A stretch of 64,000 bases of DNA from NCBI RefSeq assembly GCF_933775445.1, contig NC_065874.1:15209001-15273000 (forward strand). Direction: 5' to 3'. Made by a program: the position numbers and the translations under genes. The notes beneath the pieces were generated by a model that saw only the letters and a program-made list of their open reading frames with translations, was not told where the DNA came from and searched no databases. This document shows positions 35,069-46,860 of this stretch, in pieces (positions within the stretch are counted from its first letter, which is position 1; each line of letters starts with the position of its first letter). This DNA comes from Argentina anserina (Eukaryota; Streptophyta; Magnoliopsida; Rosales; Rosaceae).

Positions 35069-36550
35069 TCAAGTTGGCGCATACATATCAACCATGCCCA
35101 ACTTGTTAAGTGAGTCATAAAAGGCATTCTTAGAAACTCTTTTTTTGAGCATATCGGCAAGTTGCTCTTCTGTAGTAACAAAAGGAAAGCTAATGATTTT
35201 AGCGTCTAGCTTCTCCTTTATAAAGTGATGATCAACCTCCACATGTTTTGTACAATCATGTTGCACAGGATTATATGAAATATCAATAGCTGCCTTGTTG
35301 TCACAGTACAGCTGCATAGCACACTTAGGTTTAATACCCAAATCTTATAGCAAATTTCTAAGCCATAACAATTCGCACACTCCATGAGCCATACCTCTAT
35401 ACTCTGCTTCAGCACTAGATCGAGTTACCACATTTTGTTTCTTACTCTTCCACGTAACAAGATTACCCCAAACAAAGGTAAAGTACCCTGATGTGGATCT
35501 CCGATCTGTAATATTTCCAGCTCAATCTGCATCTGTGAAGCCATAAACCTCAAGGATATTATTGTGATTAGAAAACATTACTCCTCTCCCTAGAGCTGAA
35601 TTCAAGTACCTCAAAATACTTACAACAGCATCCATGTGGTCCACACTGGGATTATGCATGAACTGACTCACTACACTTACTGCATACGCAACATCTGGTC
35701 TGGTATGTGATAAATAAATCAGGGGTCCAACTAGCCTCTGATAATGAGTTTTTTCAGTATGCACTTGATCTGGATACTCTGCTAACCGATGGTTCTGCTC
35801 AATATGAGTATCAATGAGAGTGCAATCCAACATACATGTCTTTGTTAGTAGATCAATGATGTACTTCCTCTGACACAAATAGATACCATCACTTCCTCGG
35901 GTTACCTCAATGCCCAAAAAGTACTTGAGTGTACTTAGGTCTTTCATCTCAAACTCTGTGGCTAGCTTTTTCTGTAATCGATCCACCTCATCAGTATTAT
36001 TCTCAGTAACTACCATATCATCAACATATGTAATTAGGGTTGTTACATTCCTTTGTTGGTGTCTCAGAAATAATGTGTGGTCTGAATTACTTTGTCTGTA
36101 GCCAATTTTCCTCATGAATTGTGAAAATCTTCCAAACCAAGCACGAGGTGATTGTTTAAGACCATACAAAGACTTTCTCAATCTCCATACAAAGTTACTT
36201 GGAGAAGCGGCCACATATCCAGGCGAAAGATCCATGTATACTTCATCTGTAAGTTCTCCATGAAGGAATGCATTCTTAACATCAAACTGTCTAAGTGACC
36301 AGTTTAAGCTAGCAGCAAAAGAAAGCAATACCCGAATAGTATTTATCTTTGCAACAGGTGCAAATGTTTCATCATAGTCTATGCCATATGTCTGGGTGAA
36401 CCCCTTTGCTACTAGGCATGCTTTATACTGGCTTACTAACCCATCTAGATTATGCTTCATTGTAAACACCCAACGACATCCCACAACCTTCTTGCCATGT
36501 GGTGGAGATACAAGCTCTCAAGTATTGTTCTTTTGTAATGCTTCCATTTC
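35069..36550 (-). pseudogene. Copia copy B reverse transcriptase and RNase H
   Basis: The RT starts after a TGA that replaces Trp in NTWELVSPP (near 36522). The main open frame (36484-35522, 320 codons) holds GCRWVFTMKHN, DETFAPVAK, FDVKNAFLHGEL and the catalytic YVDDM followed by VVTENNTDEVD. The frame is open to the RNase H start (VYGFTDAD). A TGA just before WAGN and another in LLWLRNLL (near 35345) interrupt RNase H, which then shows MQLYCDNKAAIDISYNP and the C-terminal EEQLADMLKKR tail to a stop at 35069. RT copies the element RNA; RNase H removes the template. The best-preserved part of the element. Confidence 0.92.
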
Positions 36551-36592
36551 TTCCTCCATTGCTTTCCTCCAATATGGATCTCCCAATGCATC

Positions 36593-37960
36593 CTACACTT
36601 TGTTAGGTACTGATACAGTAGATATTTGATTCACAAATGATTCATATGACTTAGACAATCTTTTGTTAGACATAAAGTTTGCCACATGATACCCTAACCC
36701 TAAACTTAGCTTTAGCTTGAATGATAGGTTCATATTTTTTTGTTGGCTGACCCCGAGTAGACCTATTTGGCAAGACATATTGTCTACTATTAACTTCACT
36801 AGTATTAGCCCCAATAGAATGACTAACCTCAGATGAGTGATTTTCTGTACTATGAGAGCATTGGTCAGGTGTATAAACAATAGTACGGGAGACATAAGGG
36901 CAGTTGTGTTGTCATCTTCTTGTATCTGAATCTCGGGAGTGACTACATCGAAATCATCTGGTGGTGCCTGTGTAGCGGACACATTGGTAATCTCAACTGA
37001 ACCAGTCACCATATCGACTGGCTCACTTGTCTCCCCCTCTCCATGATACAGCTCTTCAAAATATGAATTCTCCCCCGGAAGAGCAGTATCAGAAAAGGTA
37101 AAATAGCTCATGTCCTCAAAGAAAGTAACATCCAGAGTGACATAATACTTCTTGGTAGGTAGATGATAGCACCGGTACCCTTTCTGATGTCCGCCATACC
37201 CAACAAACACACATTTAACTACCCGGGCATCTAACTTAGACCTCTGATGTTGTGGAAGATGGACAAAAACAACACAATCGAAAACACGGGCATGAAGATT
37301 ATGAAAAGAGGGTAATGAGACATGAGATGCAAACACCTCATATGGAACTTTTCCCTGAAGGACACGAGATGGAAGACTATTAATGAGGTGGGCAGAAGTT
37401 ATGACAACATCACCCCAAATGTATTTAGGCATATAGGCACTATAAAGAATGCACCGAGCCATGTCAAGTTAATAACAATTTTTCCGTTCAGAAACTCCAT
37501 TATGCTCAGGTGTGTAAGGACACGTTGTTTGATGAACAATTCCATGTGTGTTAAAGAACTCCTGAAAGACACGATTCACATATTCCCCCCAATTATCAGA
37601 ACGAAGAAATCTAATTGTGGCATTATATTGTGTTTGGACAGTGGTATAGAAAGCTTGAAAAGCCGAAAAAACCTCATCTTTAGTTTTAAGGAGAATAATC
37701 TATGAAAGATGTGTGCGATCAATAAATGACACATAATACCGCATTCCTGACACAGTAGACTCTTTGGAGGGTCCTCAAACATCAGAATAAATTAATTTAA
37801 AAGGAATAATACTTTTATTAGAAGTATTAGGGGAATAAGTATATCGATGACTCTTGCCCAAAACACATGTCTCACAACGTAAAAAAGACTCATCCACACT
37901 AATAAATAAAGTAGGCATGGATTGTTTCATAATACTAAAAGATTCATGCCTTAAGCGACG
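36593..37960 (-). pseudogene. Copia copy B integrase
   Basis: The zinc-binding N-part (HRRLRHESF and CETCVLGKSH, about 37960-37850) is followed by the catalytic core with several stops. The last open frame (37462-36593) starts MARCILYSAYMPKYIWGD and covers the end of the core and the GKVPYEVF and VFVGYGGHQKGYRCY region typical of copia integrases, then a low-complexity linker to RT. Integrase would insert the cDNA. Broken by stops near 37465 and 37770. Confidence 0.88.
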
Positions 37961-38169
37961 ATGTCATAACCAAACTTCACTTAGCTTGTCAGAAGTGGAG
38001 ATTAAAGCGGTCTGAGACTGTGCCCCTGGTTTCTCCCCCGCATATGTCAGATCCAGATGAAGCAACTTGCCCCTTAGATATCCCCGAAAATTAACTCTCC
38101 GGTGAGAAGATCTTGAAAGATCACATACATAGGAAAAAATGTCACAAAACACTTAGTGTTAGTGTTCAA

Positions 38170-38400
38170 TTATGGGACATATATCAAATGATGAGATAAA
38201 GCAGGTACATATAGCACATTGTGAAGCTCTATTGTGGGAGTAATACGAACTGACCATTTCCCTAACACGGGAAAAGCCTCACCATTAGCATTAGTAACAT
38301 AGGGTACTGGTAGAGGGGACAATATGGTAAAATAAGATTTGTCATAAGTCATATGATCAGATGCACCAAAATCAATAATTCATGTATCAAAACCAACAAA
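38170..38400 (-). pseudogene. Copia copy B aspartic protease
   Basis: The active-site region reads IIDFGASDHMTYD at about 38380-38340; the usual form is D-S/T-G-A-S/T, so a Phe replaces the Ser/Thr, and the preceding Trp codon is TGA. The downstream ELHNVLYVPALSHHL block is typical of copia protease. Likely inactive. Confidence 0.82.
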
Positions 38401-39448
38401 GTTAGAAATATTTAAAGTCATACCAATTTTACCAGGACCAACTATGAATGCGGTAGGTGTTGCTCCTCCTGCTGTATGATGATCATGTCCAACCACACCA
38501 TAGATATCTGGTTCCTGGACGAATTGAATAGCTTCTTTTGCCTTGGGACTATAATTAGGCATCTTAGGCCTAAAGTGTGGATACAACTTCCAACAGGTCG
38601 TACGACCATAGTTTGTATCATGACAATAAGAGCAAGGAGGGCGGTTGATTCCCGAAGCCTGGTGGTGGTCCTTGCTGATGAAGTTGAGATGAAGTTGCCT
38701 GTTGAAGGAGTGCTCGAGATCTAGCATGAACATTAAGACTGGAAACTTCAACTCGTGCCTGATGAAGACTCTCCTGTTGGGACTCATCCTTACGGATATA
38801 TGTGAAAGTTGTGATTAGGCTAGGGGGTTCGGCCTTTCGGAGCAATTCTCCTTTCGCACTGTTATGCTTTGCATCAAGACCTTTCAGGAAATGGTGAACT
38901 CGCTCAAGCTCCTTCTCCTGTTGGTACCAAACAATATCTTCCTGATTTTTGATCATGCAAGGACGTTTCACATCAATCTCAGCCCAAATATTTTCTAGTT
39001 TGGTGAAATATTGCGCCACCGGTTGCCCATCCTGTTGCATCGCCAATGCTGTGCACATTAACTCATGAACATGTATGAAATCAAAGTCATTAGTATATAA
39101 GCCTTCAAGTGTCTTCCATATTGCCTGCACAGTGTCACATGCCTCCACAAGATCAACTATCTCTCCATTCATAGTTTTCCACAAGACTGACATTAGAAGA
39201 CCATCATCGTCGTCCCACTTAGTGTAGGAAACAATATCATCTATACTAGGAGCCTCAGTTACTCCAGTTACATGCCCCATCTTGTGCATTCCTCGAAGAT
39301 GAGCTGCCATAATTCTTTTCCATTTAAGGAAATTGGTCCCATTGAGTTTGGCTCCCCCGAAGGAACTACTTTCAGAATTCTTGACAGATACTTCAAACTT
39401 CTGAATGTCAGTAATCTGAGAACTTTCTTCGTCGTTTCCAGAACCCAT
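38380..39448 (-). pseudogene. Copia copy B gag
   Basis: Starts at ATG 39448 (MGSGNDEESSQ). The first frame runs 276 codons with LNGTNFLKWKRIMAAHLRG and the LWKTLEGLY-type gag core of the UBN2/DUF4219 family. A frameshift near 38700 moves the frame to the zinc knuckle CSYCHDTNYGRTTC, where Tyr stands in place of the knuckle His. Gag would form the cytoplasmic virus-like particle of the element. Disabled by the frameshift and the knuckle change. Confidence 0.87.
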
Positions 39449-40061
39449 TGTAAAATAATCAATAAATCAGTAGTTATACAGCGGAAAGAAAAAACAAAAC
39501 TGAAAGGAACCTACCTCGGGTGCACTTGCACTGCCGGTGCACTTGTACTGCCTCTGGTGCACTTGCACCGTTGGTGAATGTGCACTGATGAACAAAAAAA
39601 CGGACACGAAACCGGGTCGGGCTGATGCCTCCGCCGATTCTTGAAGCTCCAATCCCGATGGATATGCTTGCTAGGAGATCGAACTACACGCCTCTGAGTC
39701 AGCTCCCCGATGATCAATTCATGGCGGCGTCGTTTTACGAGGCGGAGGCGAAGTAACAACAACAAGGCCACCGTCGACAAAGGCTGTGATTGGGAGACCG
39801 GAGGAGACTGCAGGGCGGCGAATCAGATCGGGAGCGTGCATGTTCTCGTCCGTCTAATTGCAGTGGCAGTCGAGCAGGAGCAGCGGCGGAGGAGCGTGTC
39901 GTTCGGGAGTGCACCGGTGTGACAGAGGCAGGTGACCTGGGCAGGAGGGAGGTGGCAGGAAGGTTTGCTGTGTGGAGACGAGGCCGTGGTGAAAAGGTGA
40001 TCCTTCGGTGAGGTCACTGCTACAAAACACAAACCTAGAAAAAACAGAGGATGAAAAAAAT

Positions 40062-40074
40062 GGCTCCGATGCCA
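40062..40074 (-). promoter_or_regulatory. Primer-binding site of copia copy B
   Basis: On the minus strand, TGGCATCGGAGCC follows the 5' LTR directly. It matches the initiator-Met tRNA complement TGGTATCAGAGCC with two changes. Confidence 0.85.
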
Positions 40075-40230
40075 AGAAGAATAGATTGTTGCTTGTTGTA
40101 TATTACTTGATTTATTCTTACACTGAAATGTTCTATAAATAGGCGAACAAAAGTTCAAATTTACACAAATTACTCCTTAATTGGCTCTCATTGAATCAAG
40201 CCTTAATTGGCTCCTTGAATCACCCTAACA
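40075..40230 (-). repeat. 5' LTR of copia copy B
   Basis: 156 bp, TGTTAGGGTG to CTATTCTTCT on the minus strand; about 93 percent identical to the 3' LTR by eye. It precedes the PBS and the gag ATG at 39448. Confidence 0.93.
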
Positions 40231-40530
40231 GGTTTCTGATTGGATTGTCACCAAATAAGTTGGTTACTTGATCTTGATTTATTTCATCTAAGTGTGTGAG
40301 ATGTTAATATGTCACGTGCAGACCTAAAAATTAGGAACGTGAGGAGGCGTGTTGGAGAGGAGAGATCACACATTTAAGAAGTGACAAATAAAATAGAGAT
40401 TATAAGTGGTTGAATAATACTAAATGTACTAAGACCTTTTTTGATTAAAACTCAACATTTATGAGGTGACTGAGTTGAGACAATATCGGTACAGTTGGTC
40501 CACGGGTCACACTTGTTGTTGTTTCACTGT

Positions 40531-42456
40531 CATTCATCTGTGATATTAACAATATATTGATTATAATGATACTGAGGTATTTTCTCATGCTAGCAAATTA
40601 GGTGGATTAAGATTACGATGAATTTAAATCTTTGAGGGTAACTTCATATCAGCTCATATTGTCGCAATATAACCATAAACGTATCCTTGACTCCTTGAGC
40701 GCTCCAATATCAGTCAGCTGTGTTTGGTGGTGTACCCAACTTTTGACGCTAAATTAGGCTTGTAATTCTAGGCTTTCCCTTTGATTCTTCATTCCTCCTC
40801 CACTCCCGACGACCCACTTTCAACTAAATCATATCCTCACAAATCCCATGTGCTCGTCCACAATTGGCCTGGTCTTCCGATTTTACTTAATCAAATCCTA
40901 ACAATTAGGATCAGTTGGTTTTATTGATCAGGCCCACAATATGATTGTCTAACATGTTTTTTCAGTAGATGGTGAAATACGTTACAAGAAAATACACAAG
41001 ATATCAATCCTCGTGATATGGATCTTGTAAATAAATTTAAGAGGCACATTTCATATGTAAACCAAACCAAGCTTGATACAGTCGTTGATGAAGTATGTTG
41101 TAACATTGGTTGTACTGGTTTACGGCCTCAAAATTTTGTCATCACTAATTAATACGATATAGTGTTATATGTCAATTTTCTTTGAAGTTGGAGGAAAGAG
41201 AAGATTTGTAATATGGTTTTTCTCACTGGCTTTAATAGAAACTTGACTTAGCACACGACCAGCTTTGTAAGTGGTCTGGATACCGAGACTGGACATGGTG
41301 CAACTTATGTTACAACAATTTTTTATCATACTTGCAGTGGTTTACCAAGGAAGGAGGGAAAAGGGTTCAACTGTTGTGCAGCACTGCATGTTATACATAC
41401 ATAATTAAATGGTGGATAGAGGGCTGTCAGCAAATGCACGTGTTGTGTGTGGGGGTGTGTATGGTGGATTCTGCTGCTGGATCCTATGCCTCCGTGCACA
41501 ACAGAATTTCCCAAAAAACAACACTCTTGCTTATCTTTTTTGTATCATTCATCGTTAATGTAATGATTGATAGATAGATCTTCTGCAATTTTCTATAGGA
41601 GGATTGTCAAAAATATTTACAGGAAGGAATGAAACTAGTTAGATTGTGCCCTAAAATATTCAATCAGAATTCTTGAAGATTCAAAGCTCTCACAATTATA
41701 AAGTGCAATAACATTATGTGCTCAGAAAACTTCATAGCAAACACAGTTTTGCAAGGTAAATACAAAACAAAGATTGAGGAAAATACAAGCATAAAAGATC
41801 ATGAAACGGACACTTCTTCTCTGATACGTACTCGAGCAAACAAATCAGTTCACATTATCATACTATGAACATATTTCTTTAATGGGGAATTACAGTGAAG
41901 GGTGACGACTATAAAAATTCATGAACAATAGCATAAAAGAGATAAAGTGGAATGCATAAAAGACTACATTGAACATCAAACAATACAAAAGTATCAATTG
42001 CCAACTGAACATAAACTTAGGCCTTGTTTGTTTCACGGAATTGAAAGGAAAGAAAATGAATTCCTTCCTATTTCCATTGCCATGGGAAATTTGAATTCCC
42101 ATCAAATTTATTTTCTTGTGTTTGGACAAGTGGGTTCAATTAAGGTGGGGCGATGGTTCGTCAGTGTAGAGTAGAAGAGGATATGGTAACCAGGAAGAAA
42201 AACAAGCATCTTGGCGCTGGGATCGATCTAGGCCTATAAGTCCAAGCAAATTAAGGTTGAAGCTTTTGGTAGTGGGGGACCTTGGAATCATCATGAAGTT
42301 CAGTATGTCAAGGAAGAAGCGAGACTACTTGAGTGGAAGCCGGAAGAAGAAGTTGTCCTCTAAAGAGGTGACAAAATCGATAGCGGTGAAGGGAGCGAGT
42401 TTAGTGTTGACGAAGGCTAGGCTTACGATTGGGTCGGGCTTGGAGCAAGAGGTTGG
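40531..42456. other. Spacer with no intact gene
   Basis: No gene recognised. At 42011-42120 AGGCCTTGTTTGTTTCACGG and the following ATT/AAT-rich mirror-like stretch resemble one end of a hAT-type MITE, without a clear partner. From about 42240 to 42456 a broken plus-strand coding stretch (EEARLLEWKPEEE) continues on the far side of the Tat element as a 3'-UTR-like sequence at 54522-54880, so the Tat element probably landed in an old retroposon. Confidence 0.4.
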
Positions 42457-43287
42457 TGTTCGAGCTGGGAAAACGGATCCTCCTCAGAGAACAATCAACA
42501 AGCCCCGGTATCAAACCCTAGACGGTTCGACCTTTCGTTCTCTGTTGTTGCCGGCGTGCCAGTACCTTTGAGTTAGATACAACTCTTGCTTTGTTTGACG
42601 ATGATTGCGCTCACGTACTGTCTTCTTCTCAAACGATTTCTCCGCAGAGCTGATAAACCGCTGAAGTTCGAATGACCTATACACAACCGGAGTTGCTAGG
42701 TACCTTTCACTCCACCTCAAGTAGATGGCCGATCTTACTTTACACCGCTTGGGCAAAAACAGAGCTTATATTGTGTCATTAATAGCAGGACTCTCTCGCG
42801 AATGAGATTTGCTGACTAGTGCAGACTTTTGTGTTTACTAGAAGCTAGGCTAGCGACTCGATGGACTTGACTCTAGTTGCCGAGGTTAATCGGACTTGTT
42901 TGCTACATGCAGCGCGAGGCGTACATCTGGGTAGCTCCGCTCCGATGGGAGACTTGGTTGCCAACGCGAGTCAGACTTTTGCTCCGTGAGGAGACTTGAC
43001 TATGCGGTTGCGCGATAGTTTGTTTGACGTTGCGTGTGTTATTCTGCACGTTCGACCCCTTTATATAGAGAACACAAATTATTCTTTCTTGCGGATCAAG
43101 TCTTGAGAACCTCCTAGTTGATTTAGATTCACATTCCTTAATCAACTCAGATTTTATACAGCGATAGTCCCCTAAATCTATTCCAATACGGCAGGTAATC
43201 TTGCTCTGTGATATATTTTCCCCAAATAACCGGTCCACGAGCCTGAATAGTCTAGATAATACCGGAGTATTATTTTAGGCCCAAACA
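42457..43287 (-). repeat. 3' LTR of Tat element
   Basis: 831 bp, reading TGTTTGGGCC to CTCGAACA on the minus strand, with a TATA-like TATATAAAGG near 43070. It pairs with 53647-54516. Confidence 0.94.
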
Positions 43288-43297
43288 TTGCCCCCTG
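43288..43297 (-). promoter_or_regulatory. Polypurine tract of Tat element
   Basis: On the minus strand, AGGGGGCAA lies directly before the 3' LTR start; this is the expected primer for plus-strand DNA synthesis. Confidence 0.7.
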
Positions 43298-43558
43298 GCC
43301 TGGAAATTGAAGGCCCCGCGAAATTGAAAAGGGCTAGAAGAAAAACTCAAACGGTTAAATTTTTAAAATAGTTCGAAACGCTTTACGTTCCCCCATTCCC
43401 AATCGACGCGCGACTTTACCTCAAACCACTACAACCCTTCGTCCTAAAGCACGCGAGAAACAATCACTGTTTCAGAAACTCAAACCAGTTTCAATTCAAG
43501 CAAACGCATCTCTTCCCAGAACCCAATCGGTCCCAATCGCAGAAACCCTTTCAGTTTC

Positions 43559-43566
43559 TATATAAA
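43559..43566 (+). promoter_or_regulatory. TATA box for the antisense gene
   Basis: TATATAAA lies 100 bases before the ATG at 43666, in a pyrimidine/adenine-rich leader with CTTCAG-type sequence. Spacing suits a transcription start near 43590-43600 and a 70-base leader. It is inside the element between PPT and gene, so the promoter would move with the element. Confidence 0.55.
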
Positions 43567-43665
43567 TCGCGATCTCGAATTCTACCAGTTCATCCAATCC
43601 ATTTGCTTCCATTACCAGAAAACCCAGAAAAAGCCCTCTTTCGAAACCTTTAATCTTCAGCAACA

Positions 43666-45464
43666 ATGGCTCCGAGACCCAATCACAATGATGCCCAAAA
43701 AGGTGCAAGGCCTCTCCTCAACTACCCAAACAATGAACCCACCAAACACACCACCCTTGGAGTGAATGACGACATCATTGTGTTCTTGGGCCCCTCTCTT
43801 GCCGTAATCCCAGAACACATCAGTGACGACTACCACCACCGCTCGGAGTTCCTTCGCTTTGACAAGTCTTACCCCAGATGGTGGAGAAAGATTAATAATG
43901 GCCAGTGGGAACAACGGTCGCGAGTGGTCTTTCAACGCATCTTCCAAGCCGGGCTTAGAAAATACTTGCAGGAAGATCCTGAGGTTGCTGATGATGAGGA
44001 TTTGCTGCGGAAAGCAGTCCCCAGTGCCGCCAGAATTGCTCACTCCAGGGTAAAGCCCTAGCTTTTCTTAGAACCCTCACAGTTCTATTCCAACACTAAT
44101 TAAAAAACCACTAACTGGTCCATGTTGCAGGTTTTTGAGGACACAGCTGGTGCTTCCTCTTCCCAAGGCCGTAAACGAGGGAGAATAGTTCATTCTGACA
44201 ATGAAGAGGATGATCATAACGCTATAGACTTCAATCCTGTAAGTCTTCATCCAAATTTGATTAACAACACTACAGACTGTTGCAACTCCCTCCACTAACC
44301 AACTCCTGTGACCATCAGTTGATTCAGAGGAGAAGAATAACTGTCTCAAGCATCTCTGTCCCAATCGCGAATGATGCAAAACTACGTTCGTCAGTTGACC
44401 AGGTCAACCCTGAGCCAGTAACTGAGAATAGAAACCCAGAGACATCAATTGAGGTAAGAAGAACACATTATTTGTTCCAATTGATTGTCCACTCATGAAC
44501 CACTTTGATTGATTCTTATTTACTTTCTAGGCTCGCGAGAACCCAACTTCACCATCTCTATCCAACACTCAAGCTGTTGTAACCGTGAGGGAAAACGTCT
44601 CTGTAAGTGGTCAAACACACTGTTGCCCCCCAAGCAACACTTTGTTGTTTGCTAGGATGTAGTTCCTTTACCTTATATTGTTCGTCTGTTAGTCAGCGAC
44701 GTACTAATTTGTCTTTAACACAGGCTCATGTAGAAACTCAGTCACCATCGAGGGGAGTCGCGACTGCTATTCAACATGCTGTGATCACGTATGGGGAACC
44801 AATTCAAGCTACTCCCCTCAACACGGTGGCGGGAACTCGGACCTCTGAGCCACGTGCCTTAATCAACCCAACAACTATACTCTCCCACCCCTCTTCAACT
44901 CAGATTCTGAAGGGTGAGGAAGAAGATGAAGAAGATGTGACCAGCTCTCACCAAGAAGGTACAAATGTGGAAGATTCCCTCGCAATCGTGGCCTCAGCAA
45001 GCAATAATGCTGCACCAAACCCCCTTCCAGAAAACAGCGTTCTCTCTACTCAAACTGATGGGGTAAAACACTTAACCACTTCTTGATTTATATGTTTCTT
45101 TTTCCTTTCTTTCTGTAAACACTTAATTGTCTTATTAACCGTTCTTTACCATTTGCAGGCTGCAGCAGTCGCGAACGCTTCCAACTCCCAAGGCACTCTG
45201 ACTGTTGGAGCCTCTGGATCAACACTAGTTGTTGATCCATTAGAAAATCGCTCTAGTCCATCTCTGGAAGATCTTCTAAATGATATGTTGGGTCCTGTTG
45301 TCACCTTAACACCTCTAGAGTCTCCAGAATTTGTCCAGGCCCGAGCACAACTTGTTTCACAAAACACTTGTATTGTTTCGTTGCTGCGTAACAAAAGTTA
45401 CAACAACTTCTTAACCACAGGTATTGGTCCAATGTTTTTACAAAAAATGCCGAAGCATGAATAA
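43666..45464 (+). CDS. Six-exon antisense gene inside Tat element, unknown function
   Basis: Exons 43666-44049, 44131-44238, 44319-44453, 44531-44602, 44724-45062 and 45159-45464 join into one open frame of 447 codons. All five introns (81, 80, 77, 121, 96 bp) are GT-AG and phase 0, with good pyrimidine tracts. The ATG follows a TATA box, and AATAAA lies 37 bases after the stop at 45501. Residues 1-128 form a compact domain with FLGPSLAVIPEHI, FDKSYPRWWRKINNGQW and RSRVVFQRIFQAGLRKYL. Exon 2 has a basic GRKRGR, possibly nuclear targeting. Residues about 165-346 are Ser/Thr/Pro-rich with an acidic GEEEDEEDV. The C-terminal exon holds SLEDLLNDMLGPVV and a Gln/Arg helix-like end. No family is recognised. 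Extra antisense frames between integrase and 3' LTR are known in Tat elements, but the function is not. The frame is complete while the sense genes are broken. Confidence 0.72.
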
Positions 45465-45528
45465 GAAACTCAGAAAGTTTCAGAAACTCGAAAGTTTCAA
45501 AATAAAAAAATTTATGGGCTCGCAACCA

Positions 45529-45655
45529 TCAGTAACGCTCGCGACCATAAGTGCTACTCGCGAGCCTCCAAATGTTCTGGGCCCGCGACTGTTAGTAACA
45601 CTCGCGACCATAAGTGCTAAAATTTTCTAGGTTCGCGACCGTTAAGTACAAGTAT
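45529..45655. repeat. Short direct repeats with CTCGCGACC
   Basis: AGTAACGCTCGCGACCATAA at 45531 and a near-identical 26-bp block at 45594 are spaced 63 bp apart, with further CGCGAC and CGCGAG motifs to 45650. They lie between the two convergent transcription units of the element, just past the AATAAA of the antisense gene. Confidence 0.75.
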
Positions 45656-45733
45656 TGATTATCCATGGTATTGCCCAGCTGTTTACTTGGTTGAAAAGAT
45701 GGAAGCCAAGGAAACACTAAGTCTGAACACTAG

Positions 45734-46860
45734 TCACTGGGATTGCACCGCTGCCGGTGGATCTTCATACTCCCAAACACTAGGAAAGTACTTCTTAAGA
45801 TGACGACCGTTCATGGGATTTCTGTGAACATTCCCATCAGTGTCGCGAAGGTAGTAAACGCTCTTGCCCATTACTCGATCAATCACAAAAGGACCTTCCC
45901 ACTTAGCCGACCATTTACCACGACCATCAACTCGCTCACCGTAGGGCAAACAAGCTTTCCACACTAAGTCCCCAACTCCAAAGCTGCGTCCTCTCGTGCG
46001 CTTGTCATATTGCCGTGCTATCTTCTGCTTCTCTGCAATAAGGCTGTCGAGAGCTTCCATCCGTCGAGAGTCCAAGTCCTCATGTTCTTGATACATCGCC
46101 TGAACATAGTCTTCGCCAATCAACTGGTGCTGCTCGCGAACCCTCAGTGACTGAACATTAATCTCAAGAGGAAGCACTGCATCATGTCCATACATCAAGG
46201 CATAAGGTGTAGTACCAGTTGGAGTTCGTTTGGAAGTTCTATAAGCCCATAACGTCTGATCCAACTCTGTATGCCAAGATCGCGGATTTGCATCCAACAT
46301 TCATTTGAGTAAAGACATAATGACGCGGTTGCTAGCTTCTGCTTAACCATTCGCTTGAGCATAATAAGGACTGGAATGCAGAAACTTGATCCCATAGTCA
46401 GCTAAGAACTTCTGAGTCTTTTCAACCATGAAACATGCCCCCTTGTCTGCTACCAAACACTCTGGAATGCCATACCTGGTGATAATATATTTGATGATAA
46501 AGTCAGTGATCACCTCTGAAGATGTCGTCCTGACTGGTGTAGCCTCGACCCACTTGGTGAAGAAATATGTAGCCAGTAGAATGTGCTTGTGCTGTAAAGA
46601 AGAATTGGGATGAATCTCCCCAATAAAGTCTAAAGCCCATCCGCGACTTGGCCAAGGTTTAATTATTGGTTACAAAGGAACGTCAGGCACATGCTGGACT
46701 GGTCCATGCATTTGACATTCAATGCAACCCTGCGCAAAGCTGATGCAGTCCTTGAGCATGGTATGCCAATAGAAACCATATCGGCGAATGGGTCATCGCA
46801 TCTTTGGACCAGCTTGGTGAGAACCACAATTGTCACAATGAACCTCTCGTAAGCACCTCT
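45734..46860 (-). pseudogene. Tat element integrase
   Basis: The zinc finger region shows REVHCDNCGSHQ near 46860-46810 and CIECQMHGP near 46720. The core has WALDFIGEI (about 46640), TTSSEVITDF and a DKGACF block, with TAA/TAG stops near 46795, 46675 and 46345. The last open frame (46300-45734) starts at MLDANPRSWH and covers YRTSKRTPTGTTPYALMYGHDAVLP and the GPF/Y-type tail (KWEGPFVIDRVM), ending QSQ. It catalyses cDNA insertion in active relatives; here broken. Confidence 0.88.

Larger units (their letters stand above)
34906..40230 (-). mobile_element. Full-length Ty1/copia element, copy B
   Basis: A 5325-bp element on the minus strand with two 156-bp LTRs (40075-40230 and 34906-35061) and a perfect 5-bp duplication GGTTT (34901-34905 and 40231-40235). 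The LTRs begin TGTTAG and end CTATTCTTCT, and differ at about 11 of 156 positions. The order gag, protease, integrase, RT, RNase H is that of copia. Several stops and frameshifts disable it, so it could move only with help from another copy. It lies in the internal region of a TRIM. Confidence 0.96.
34618..40527 (+). mobile_element. TRIM element split by copia copy B
   Basis: Two diverged direct repeats, 34618-34790 and about 40350-40527, start TGTTGGAGA and share blocks such as AAATAAAATAGAGATTATA, TTGAGACA and CAGTTGKTCYACGGGTCA. Directly after the first is TTATATCAGAGCGGG, a Met-tRNA-type PBS; directly before the second is GAGGAGGCG, a polypurine tract. Without the copia insertion the internal part is only about 230 bp and non-coding, which fits a terminal-repeat retrotransposon in miniature of about 580 bp. 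A clean target duplication is not certain; ACTGT occurs at 34616-34620 and 40526-40530. Confidence 0.82.

Noticed and set aside
37322..37705. Plus-strand frame of 127 codons
   Set aside because: Antisense shadow of the copia integrase.
34616..40530. ACTGT as the TRIM target duplication
   Set aside because: It would place the LTR start after the usual TGTTGG and overlaps the terminal bases, so it was not used to define the element ends.
43657..44043. Minus-strand frame of 128 codons overlapping the antisense gene
   Set aside because: Shadow of exon 1; no Tat protein similarity and no continuation.
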